Positions 32,101-44,100 of a stretch of DNA of 64,000 bases are shown one piece after another. How positions within the stretch are numbered: the stretch's first letter is position 1; every line of letters starts with the position of its first letter. Source of the DNA: Crambe crambe (lineage: Eukaryota; Porifera; Demospongiae; Poecilosclerida; Crambeidae); contig OZ004587.1 in the NCBI GenBank assembly GCA_963924555.1, forward strand, positions 4,278,001 to 4,342,000, written 5' to 3'. The position numbers and the translations under genes are program-made. A model generated the notes under the pieces. The model did no database searches and had not been told where the DNA came from. It was given only the letters and a program-made list of their open reading frames with translations.

Positions 32101-35100
32101 CAAGAAAGCATTCCAAATACAAAAGGAGCCAATGATTTATTCTTGCCACATGGAGCTCCCATCCCTATAGAATGCAGCTTATCAAGTGCATGACTTACAT
32201 GCTTTACATTTTCCTGCAGTTGCATCAAATCTAGACACAACTTTGCCTCTTTCTAAGCGCCCTCACACTGAAATCACATCTCCTTTTAGTCCTGAAATGC
32301 TGGCTCCTCCCACTCTACTGTCCCACTCAGGAAGGATCACTCTGCCCACAGGAAGAAATGAACATGAAAGCGATGTCGATTCAGCACTTGGCACATTGAG
32401 TATGATAACTGGAGCAGCCACTTATTCTGCAGATAATGCAAGCATTGCCACGACAAGGTTTATGACTGAGGCCTCAGATGAGTTTCAGGTGGGTAATAAT
32501 AATTTCATAGCAATCACATCAGAATAGAAGGAGACCACCCCCTTTTCTTTTCCATAGCATTTGTACCAGTATAATGCTTGGGTATACAAGTGCAACAAGT
32601 TATACATACTCTCTGAATGGCCATAATATTTTCTGCAAACCATTAGTAGAAATCACACAATTCAATTGTAGAAAAAGCTTGAGTTAAAATATTTACATAT
32701 CACTGTGTGTTTACTGCACACCATTTTTTATCCCAATACACACACTGTGTGTGTATTGAGTGTGCAATACTCACTCATTGTTACAGTGTATGTCAGCAAT
32801 CAAGCAAAGCAAGCGAGCCTCATGCAGGGACAGCCTCCACTCTTGAGTTGCAGCCATTTTCTTAGACTCCATTTACATGTGTTTAGCTACTACCGTACAC
32901 TTTTCTTATACTAAGTGGTCGATAATAAGTGCTGCAACGGTCGATAATAGGTGCTGGTCGATAATCGACGACTTACACTACACAGAAAAATGAGCAGCTA
33001 ATAGTTAGCTATGTCAAACTGATATTTTTCTTGACTTACATCTCTTAATTACTCTCAGAGAGCACTTCAGTACAATTCTTCAGTTCGATACACAAAATTG
33101 GCATTTACTTATGAAAATGGTAGAATTACCCAACAATGAGTCCTAAGTAAATTTTCTTTCATGCTCTACGCAGGAGGGGGCACATCTCCCTCTCGCACCC
33201 TTCCCCTCGCTGTAGCCTACGGCCACATATAGATCCACTTTTCTTCTGCCCCCTCTTTTTTCTACACCCCAAGTTTGCGCCCCGCCCCCCTACCAAATTT
33301 CTGCATACAGCTCAACAGAAATTTTGAGAGGCATAATACACGTTTTAATCTGGTAGTTTATGCTGTCATCAATAATAATTACGTATGCCAATAATTATCT
33401 TTATGTGCTTGTACATCAGTTCAAAAGTCAATTGATAATGCATATGCATTTTACTCACTTCATGACAACAAAGCTAAGGTAAGGAAGAGTGGCTCGATAC
33501 ACCAAAGTACTCAAATTTTTAGCTATGGGCTCAACTCAACAATAAATCTCGACACTCCAAGGGTCCGACAACAAGCAAGGTACCAGAATAGGTTTAGCTA
33601 GAAGAAATCAGCCCAATTACACAAAATTATGATTGTCAGATTACCTGCAGCATGTTGAAGAATATTAGCTAATAACATGTGCTCTGATCACTATAATTGA
33701 CAGCAATGTGTCCTGTCCTACAGATTTCATAGATGGAAAGTTGGAAATTCTTAGCCTCCTTCAATGGGCATCTAACATGACCTCACATGCAATAATTGCT
33801 TATGGCAGTACTGTGTAGCCTAGTTTGCTGAACAGAGACACATCATCATTAGGGAAGTCTGCATGCAACCCTTTCCTCCACTTCATCCACATAATTAATC
33901 ATTAATAGTACACTATACCTAAGTTACGTACGGACAATAATTGTATGACCACGTTTTAATATCAAAGTGTTCCTCGTGTCCAGCTCTTTAACACCAGACT
34001 TATGATTAATTTGAAAACAATCTTTTAATCTTTCACATTTCAATCTTTCGGATCAGAAACTCCTATTAATCATATCATTTGTGCTTAAGTACTAGTAGCA
34101 ATGTGTAAAGACTGCCTTCTTTTGTCTGTTGAATTTTAACTGCTACACCACCTTTAACTCTATAGCCATCATAGCATTGGCCTTGTATTTTATAATTTAC
34201 TATTTCAAAATGCAAATAGATGCTATATACAATGCTATATCAGCACTAGTGGAAAGTATGTTGTACATCCCAAGAAACTCTTCACCAGATTGAAAATTCT
34301 TATCTACCTACCTTATCACAAAAGTAATTAAGTTGCTCTTTATTGGATACATCAGTGATTTCAACAACCATGAATGTTAGAAACTTAAGGAGAGTCATGG
34401 ATGTCACTAAGAGGCTTCCTCAGACTAAAACTTCTTTTTGGTTCTCATGTGAAGTGAATTTCCTCCAGCTTTGTTCTAACCACTTAACAATAAAGAGATG
34501 GGTGGTCTTCAGCCAAGTCATTATGGCCTCGTAAAGCAAGACCCTGTCTTGCTAAATACCACACACTGATATCAGAATATCTCTGCATAGCTTCTGTTGT
34601 GAGCAGAACTTCACAACTTCTAATATGTTCCAAACGATTTTATCCTAATATAGCGGGTATATTTCAAGGGGCGAAAGTTTCGCGCTTAGACCTTTTTGTC
34701 TTATTTCGCTGGGAAATGCATGCACACAGAGCTATGAACTAGCTACGATGGCATGCAAGTCTAGGCCATCTTTCGTTTGAGACTACGTTCTGGTTAAGTT
34801 TAAAATGATATCTGGAGTGCCGTAGCTAGCGAAGCGTTATATTGTGCAGCGATCCTTTTGCCGTGGCATAGCGATGATAGATGTTCTGCCACCTCGAAGC
34901 CATCAGACCATCTGATCATGTGGCTCTATTTTTCTTCAGCGAGGTGAGTCTATCTGTTGTAGAGTCACAGACACATGAACTAGAGTGATTAGTCTGAGAG
35001 ACTGGATTTCCCAAAGTGATTCGGTGGTTAAATATTCGTGGATGAAAAAAAAAATCGCGAAATCCGCGAAACTTTTTCCCCTCGAAATATACCCGCTATA

Positions 35101-38100
35101 CAATATTTATTTTTTGAATAAAATCTGTGAAAATCATCCACACATTTAAATAGATTGAGACAAGAATTTATAAAACATTAATTCATTTTTTTTTATCAAT
35201 AAAGTTGAGATAAATTTAAGGCATGGCAATACTTAAACGGAATGCTCAAATTTGATGTTAAGTATTTATCAGTGCTTCATGAAAATAATTTGAGAGGAGT
35301 AACAAGTCTTACTCAAATTTGTAATATTATTCTCTTGGAGAACCCAGCAGTCGGCCAAAAATAATAATTATCTACAGCCCTTGGGCTCTCTACTGCACGT
35401 ATTTCAAAGCTCTAGTTCCTATGATGCCTGAGGAACATTACCTAGAATGCTCCAGGTAAACTTTTTTAATAAAAGGCTGAATAAGCAACGTGAACATTAC
35501 TCCAACACAGTCGGCCGACTAGCTAGCTTTAGCACTTTATAAAAACTTTAGTTTAAGGATCATAGTTTCGATTTATACAGAAGAAATTTTTTGGTAAAAA
35601 TGATTTTGCTCACTAAAACTATAGTAGGGATTGCCAATTATTTTTTCTGACTGCAGTGCTTTCCCGAAGCAAGTTATACATTGACTACTTAATCTATTTC
35701 AGTCTCAAATTAATCGAATTCAGGACTGAATTGTGATTTGTACAGAAAATGATTAAGGCTCACTAAAACTATTTTGAGCTGTTTAAGATGATTAGTAAAG
35801 CATAAGTACGTACAAGAGTTTTGATTCTGCTTATTTTTTCAGCTAACATGATAGTTCTCATAAAAATTAGCTTATGAAATAAACCACCAAAGTTTCAACC
35901 AGAATACTCAAGCGTTCATCAGGGTGATACAAAAAATGCACATAGAAAAGTTCTTATATAGCTACACTTGTTGTTGAAATAGTGTTTATGACTTCTGGTA
36001 ATGACATGCTATTGACATGGTAACATAATATCCATAGGTGTATGCATGTGCGTTGTCTAGATAACAAGCGTAGCTCTATGGTATATGGTTTGTTTCAAGA
36101 GTTATGATTATTAAAAACAATCTTTCACATTTCAATCGTTTAGATAAGAGCTCCTTTTAATGTATCATTATTGTGCTCAATTTGAGGGCATGTCTAAAGC
36201 AATGTGTAAAGACTGCCTTCATTTCTATCTGTTGAATTTTAGCTGCTACACCACCTTTAACTCTAGCCATTGTGCTGCAGCCATCACAGCATTGGCCTTG
36301 TATTTTATAATTGGCTATTTCAAAATGTATCATTATACTACAATGCTATCAGCAGTAGTGGAAAGAAAGTTGAACTCTTCACTAGATTCAAAATTACATA
36401 TGTACCTATCTTATCACAAATATAAATCAGTGGTTTCATCCACCATGATTGTGAGTCATGGATGTTACTAAGAAGCTTCCTCAGAACTCTACATGACATA
36501 ATTTCTTTATCCTTCAGCTTTGTTCTAATCACTTACAAGAGGTGGGTGGTCTTCAGCCCTAAGACCAAGCAATATTGCTTCAATGTGGCCTCGTAAACCA
36601 AGACCCTGTCACACTGATATTGAAATATCTCTGCATGGCTTCTTCAATGTTTTGTGAGCAGAACTGCAACATCTGATAACACTAATTTTTGTCCTCATCC
36701 AATTTATTATTTTTTTGGCCTTTTTCTATTCATTATCCACACTTTTTGTTGATTCATTATCCACATCCTTTTGGCTCTCTACTGCACATATTTCAAAGCT
36801 ATGAAGCATGAGGAACAGCTCCTAGTGTTTAAGATGCACCAGAGTTATGAATATATATATATTTTAAAAAACCATCTCTCAATCTTTCAGATCAGAATTC
36901 ATTTTAACGGTATCATTTGCACTGGAAAGAAGGTTGTAATCCCAAGGAACTCTTCACTAGTTTGATCTACCTACCTTACCACTTAAGTTGCTCTTCATTG
37001 GATACGTCAGTGGTTTCACCCACCATGATTATATATTAGAAAGGAGAGTCATGGATGATACTAAGAAGCTTCCTCAGAACACTGCTTTTTTATTGGTTTT
37101 CATGTGAAATGAATTTCTTCCAGCTTTGTTCTAACCACTTAACAAGAGGTGGGGGTCTTCAACCCTAAAACCAAGCAATATTGTTTCATTGTGGCCACAT
37201 AAAGCAAGACCCTGTCTTGGTAAATACCACACACTGATATTAGATTATCTATGTATGGCTTCTTGTTTTGAACATCTGAAAACATGTTGCAAACTATATT
37301 GTCCTTTTCCAATTTGAAAATCTGGGAAATCACCCACACAAATCTGGACATTTTTCATAAAACATTAAAGACTTCTCAATTGATATTCAAAACATGGACT
37401 GCTACCATATAATTATATCTCCATTTTGAACTATTGTATTCAATAGCCAGAGCGAGTCACACATTGAGTACCTAATCTAATTCTGGTCTCAAATTTGAGT
37501 ACCCATTCTAATTCAAGACTCCAATTAGAGTACCCAGGTCTCTAATTTGAGTACCAATTCTCAAATTTGAGTACACGTTCTCATTCAGGACTCACTTTTT
37601 CTAATTAAGGACTCAAATTAGAATACCTAGCTAATCTTATCCAGTTATCAAATTTGAGTACCTAGTCGAATTTATGTCTCAAATTAGAGTATTGACTTAA
37701 ATTTGAGTACCTAATCTTATTCACTTAGACTCAAAAATTAGAGAACCCAGTACTCCAATTCAAGTAACTATTTTAAGGACTCAAATTATGTACTTAATCT
37801 TGTACCTAATCTTACTTACTTGCATGGACTCATATTTGAATATATACTTGATCAAAATTCAGGGCTTGTATCTTTCAATAATGGCTCATACATACAGTAT
37901 ATAAGGGATATGTATGTGTATGTATGTTCCAACATACACTGCACTTCATTTTTGTCCTTGTCTTGCTCCACATTCCCTAGTAGTTTATATGAGAAGCCAC
38001 AGACAAGGGACTCTTCTAGTGAAGAACATATCACTATTAGAATCAGAGCTCAAGATAATTAGCATCACATTGTTTTATGCTGAAAACTTTGAAATACTAG

Positions 38101-41100
38101 CCAAATAAATACAAAGAGTGTGCATTAATTGACATGAATAAGTGATGTTATGTGTGTAGTTACACCGACTACCATAGGGCAGGTTAATTTCGTCAGGAAA
38201 AAATTCCATCATATCAGGAATCGTTACAGAGGTTTGGACGGTTCTTGCACCTTGAAGTGCCACGCGCATGCTCATTATAATTCCATAGCAATGACTTCTT
38301 GTGAGCCTACTCATTGCAGTGCTTACAGTGAGGACCTTCATTGGCGAATTGTGTGGCAGACAGAAGCTCTTCACTATACTAGTCAACTTTGTCTAGCTAC
38401 ACTATCACAAGAAGTCGTCATTCTACTATATTGCCATGGAATTTACACGCATGTGCGTGGCGCTTTCCATCAATAAAGGTGCGCAGACTCTGAAAAAATT
38501 GAACAGATAAATCTAGCATATGTGCACGAAATTTTTCCCCCGCCCGGTTTCTGTTGAAGCAAAGATGGACTATTTCGAGAGAGAGACTTACGTTTGTGGC
38601 TATCACAAATGCACCCTTGTTGCTGGCTAACCTCGTTAGACATCTTAATGTATGGACCTCTCTTTTTAACCTGACGCATCTCTTCAACTGCACTGTTAGC
38701 TGCTACTATAGCCTTTGGTGATATCAAAGCAGACAATGGTCCATCAGGATTGGGGAGATCCCTACCAGGTATAACTTTGAAGTATTTGAGAAGAGCCATG
38801 AGCAGCATTTGGAGCAGTTCTCTTACAGCATTCTCTAGCTAGCTCTCGCATGAAGCGATTGACAATGCAAAAAATATGTGCAAAAATTTATGACAGTAAA
38901 AAATTATAATTTCAACTTTATACCAATGGTGAAATAGACGAATTTTTTCCTCACGAAATTAACCCGCCCTACGGTATGAGATGCTATAGTTGAAAACTAC
39001 ATACTGAATAGCTCTGAAATGGACGTTCTAGAAAGTAGGAAGTGCTAGTCAGTATGAAACTGTAGTTTTCAACTATGGCATCTCATAAGTCGGTGTAACT
39101 ACTTGCCTCATTATTCATGAACAAATATACCAAAGTGAATTCATAGTTACTGTACTCATTAACAGGCCCGGAGGAACCAGTCCGGTTGCTCAGGTTTTGG
39201 CCTGACCAATTTTACGCAGATAACGTTAGTTTATGATAACCTTACCTATGGAGCTACTAGTAGACTAAGGCTACATCGCCACGATCATTAAGACACGCCC
39301 ACATTCTATCGCATATTAGTATGACACACCCACACTCTATTGCACATGCTCAAATGATTTCTTTAGCAGCTGCATGCGCCATTTTATAGAAGAGTCATGG
39401 CTTCGGTCTTACCTGATCTTCCTGCTTCTCCCACACATCCTCCTCATCATTTTATTTTCCCAAAGAGAGACTTTGGACAGAAGAAAGTTGTGAAGAGATC
39501 TTGTCAGGCATCATGGTTTTCTAAGTGGCCTTGGTTGCACTATCAGCAGTCAAGTGATGCTGTGTTTTGTCACGTGTGTGTCAATGCTTTAAGATCTAAA
39601 AGAATGGATATGAGAAGAGGAGATCCTTCATTCAGCTATAAAGGCTTCTCTAACTGGAAGGACGGAACCATTGCTTTTAAGAAACATGAATCTTCAGTAA
39701 GTCATAAAGAAGCAATGCAAGTAATGGTAACAATTCCATCATCTTGCCCTGATGTTGATGAAATGCTTTCAAAGCAGCATGCTAAAGAAAAATGGGATAA
39801 TAGGCAATGTTTTCTAAAAATATTGTCTAATGTACGCTTTCTTTCTAGGCAAGGACTTGCCTTTCGAAGTGATGGTTCAGAGATAAATTCTAATTTCATG
39901 CAACTTTTAAAATTAAGGGGGTCAGAAGATCCTCGCATTGAGACATGGCTTGCAAAGAAATCTAATAATTACACCTCCCATACAGTGCAGAATGAAAATC
40001 AAATTTATGTCCCTTAATATTTTAAGATCAATAGCAACTAATATCAATAAGTCTGAGTTTTACCGCATCATGTGTGATGAGAGCACTGATGTTTCGAATC
40101 GAGAGCAACTTGTGATCTGTATTAGGTGGGTGGATGATAATCTTGAACCACATGAAGAATTTTTGGGCCTATACAAGATTGATAACATCCAGGCTAGCAC
40201 CATTGTAGCTGCTATAAAGGATAGCTTAGTGAGGCTAAATTTCTCTTTTAGTAAGTGCAGAGGGCAGTGCTACGATGGTGCATCAAATATGAGAGGTGCA
40301 GAAGGTGGTGTGGCAAAGTTGCTATGTAAAGAAGAATCTAGAGCAGTATATATGCACTGTTATGGGCACGCACTCAACTTGGCAGTTGGTGACACTATAA
40401 AGGAATCAAAAAATAATGAAAGATGTGCTTGATACAGCATTTGAAGTCACTAAGCTGGTAAAGTATTCCCCAAAAAGAGCTGTGCAATTTGAGAAGCTGA
40501 AAAATGAGCTTGTCCCAGACTGTCCAGGTTTCAGGGTCTTGTGTCCAACTCGATGGACAGTGAGGGCAGCATCACTGAAGTCTATTATAGACAACTATTC
40601 AGCTCTCCAAGAGCTTTGGCATGTGTCTAGAGGTGATGTGGCTGATCCATCTGTAAAAGCACGCATCATTGGAGTCCAGTCCCAATTTTGTACCTTTAAC
40701 TTTTATTTTGGAGCACAGCTGGGTTTTCTTTTGTTACAGCATAGTGATAATACTCTTCAATCACCTAAGCTCTCAGCTTCTGAAGGTCAACAGTTAGCTA
40801 AAATGACCATTACAGCCCTTAAAAAAATCAGAAATGAGGAATCTTTTGATAAATTCTGGAAGAAAGTCGAGATTTATTGTCAGTCATTAGATGTGGAAGA
40901 CCCCAAACTTCCAAGAAGGAGAAAGCTACCCAGAAGGCTTGACGATGGATGTCCTGAAGAAGTTAATTTCCAGAATCCTAAAGAATTCTACAGACCACAG
41001 TATTATGAAGCCTTAGATCATATAGTATCTTCTATTGAAGATAGGTTTGATCAGCCTGGGTATAAAGTTTACCAACACCTTGAGAAGTTACTTCTTAATG

Positions 41101-44100
41101 CTGTACGCAAGCTTGATTTTGAAGATAGCTTAGCTGCTGTTATTGATTTCTATGGCAATGATTTTGATGCCACACAGTTACATTTGCATCTTCAAACCTT
41201 ATCTGCCAATATTCCAGAAGATTTTCAATCTTCTACCTGCACAATAATGGATATCAAAAAATATATTTCGAGTATGTCCAGTGCAGAAAGAAACCTGATA
41301 TCTGAAGTTGACAAGTTATTGAAACTTGTATTAGTGATGCCATCAACTAATGCTATTAGTGAGCGCTCCTTTAGTGCTTTGAGGAGAGTAAAGAATTACC
41401 TCCGAAGCACAATGACCCAAGAGAGATTAAATCATTTACTTCTCTTACATGTTCATAGGAGCTAACTGATTCCCTTGACCTCATTACAATTGCCAACGAG
41501 TTTGTTGCTGCTTCTGATCACAGAATTGGAATCTTTGGGAAGTTCAGTGAATCTGATGTATTGCCTGGTGGATTCTGCCAAAGGTGTAAATCATCTCTTC
41601 AATGCTCTTCTTGTGTAGCAGAATAAACTAACAATATAATATTATTATAGCTAGCTATTTTTTAATTTTAATTGCAGCGAGCGAGCGAGCGAAGCGAGTG
41701 AGCTGACTCTCAGGTCATGACTCATTGAAATTTTAAATATATATATATAGATTATTACATTGATACCGTGAAATATCACGAGTCTGTTGGCTAGTATTCA
41801 CACGAGTGCCGCAGGCACAAGTGAGAATACCAGCCAATCAGACGAGTGATATTTCACGGTATCTACGTAATTGCAGCGAGCGAGCGAAGCGAGTGAGCTG
41901 ACTCTCAGGTCATGACTCATTGAAATTTTAAATATATATATACAAGTAAGGGAAAAAACATTTAAAAAAAATGAAAGGTGATGTAGGGATGACAAAAAAC
42001 AGTGTACAAAAAAATAAAGAAACAAGGGAAGAAATTGTGGAAAGAAAAAGGTTTGACTTATTATCATCCCTACATCAAGCCTATGAATGGAATTATTGTA
42101 GCTAATTGACATCTACCAAAATAGCTACTGGCATCTGACTATAATATTGAAACCTCCCTAATAGTAGAATATTAGAGGCTCTCCCCTCTTTCAGAGGTGA
42201 AATCTATTAGCAGTCACTCTTAGCATGGAGGATGTTAGCATGCTTTAGGTTGTTGAGACTGTCCTTTCAGTACCCTTTATCAGAGGTTGAATTGTGAGCA
42301 CCAAGTACATGCAGTGAAATGAGTAGCTACATTCAATTGTACCAGTGAATTAAATGAATCATGAATTATGCAATTGTCCATAGTTATGCAGCCTTTTTGG
42401 TAATGAAAACAATTTAGTGTGAAAATTGAATGAATCAATGGGAAGGTGGGATGACTGTATGTATACACTCCATGTAATCAGAGCATAGATAAGACATTAT
42501 TGTACAGGAAGAGAAGGTGGAGGAAGAGTAGAAGGTAGGGGAAGAGTATAATAGTCTAAGTGACTATAGCTAGCTACGTACAATAATTCCATTCATAGGC
42601 TTGATGTAGGGATGATAATAAGTCAAACCTTTTTCTTTCCACAATTTCTTCCCTTGTTTCTTTATTTTTTTGTACACTGTTTTTTGTCATCCCTACATCA
42701 CCTTTCATTTTTTTTAAATGTTTTTTCCCTTACTTGTTTTCTCTCTTTTTTTAAATTAAATTTTTAGCACTAGCTCCCCTGCTTAAGTCCTTGGTAGCTA
42801 CATGTCAAAGGGTGGACTAGCTACATATATAAGATCATGAAACTTTGAGGAGACATAGCTATTATTATGACAAATTGCTCCTTCCCCACATGCAGCGCAT
42901 GTGGGGTATGAAATATAAATTTTGTACTTGGTAACCATGGACAATCGACCACACAGCATGCATTATAAGCATGGTGTGATTGATTGCCCCTCTGTTAAAG
43001 AGGAAAGTGGCAATTCGACTGTTTCGCTCTATTTGGAGCTCTTCAGCATGGTGCAACCAAGTACATAGAACACATTCAGGTTTATAAAATTGTCTCAGTA
43101 CTCTTCTAATCACTGTCAGAGCAGTCAAGTTCTCTGCCCTCCGCTTTAATTCATATGTACAAGTTAAAATCAAAATGTTCGCACAATTAAATTTCATTTT
43201 TGATAGAATAACTGAATCTGACATAATAATGCCTTGCATTTTTGCATGAATAGCCAGCTGCAAACCTTGACATGCATGACCCTCCATAGGACTAATAGCT
43301 ATAAAATGAAGTTGGATTTTCTCAGGAAACAGTAAGATGTAGCTGCTATGACTGCTTACCCCATATTCTTATAAAATATAATTTTGGAGCCTGAAAGATT
43401 AAACACTGAAGAACAGTAAAAATGCATTAGCTATAGCTGTAAACCCGAGTTACTTGATGTGCATGAGCACAAACGTTAAATGCGAAATAAATTTTGCACG
43501 AATGGTTTGATTTTAACTTGTACTGTATGTTACCATACAGTGGCACCAAGTTTTTTAGCCTGTGAGTCTGTGTTAAGTACTGTTGCCTATACAGAGAAAG
43601 GATCAGTGCTCGTTGGGACTTTTACATATATCCATATCCATACATATACAGTTAAACTGGAAGTGAATGACATCTGGCCTATGTGTTAATGTGCGCCAGT
43701 ACACTATAATGATGCCATTCTTTATGCAACACCACCTTTTTACTTCCAGCTGTGTCCCAACGTTTCAAGTGGCACCCCCCTGCACTGTTGTAATCATTAT
43801 CCTTCTCTACAGTACTTCTTCCTTCAATCATATAAATAAGCTGGGAAGTGCCATTGTGGTGTTGCTCCTGGTGCTTATACACAGCAGGCTATACATGATG
43901 ATGCTGTATAACAACTGGCATAATTGCCAAGTATACTTTGTGATGTGCAATAAGTAGCACTGACACACAATCATCATAGTGAAGGTATTCAAGTAATTAT
44001 AAGACTGAGCATACGACTTCAAAGTGTTCAGAATGAAATCTTATGTACATTGCCTTTTGTGTGACATCATCACATGTGACATCATCATACATGGTTAGAT

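Noticed and set aside
38150-38830. Several overlapping frames of 90-110 codons on both strands
   Set aside because: They lie inside the TIR element at 38,170-38,976 and show no domain motif or consistent frame.
41674-41700. gcgagcgagcgagcgaagcg repeats considered as a CRISPR-like or telomeric array
   Set aside because: Only a short tract with no regular spacers; it belongs to a dispersed 72-bp repeat.
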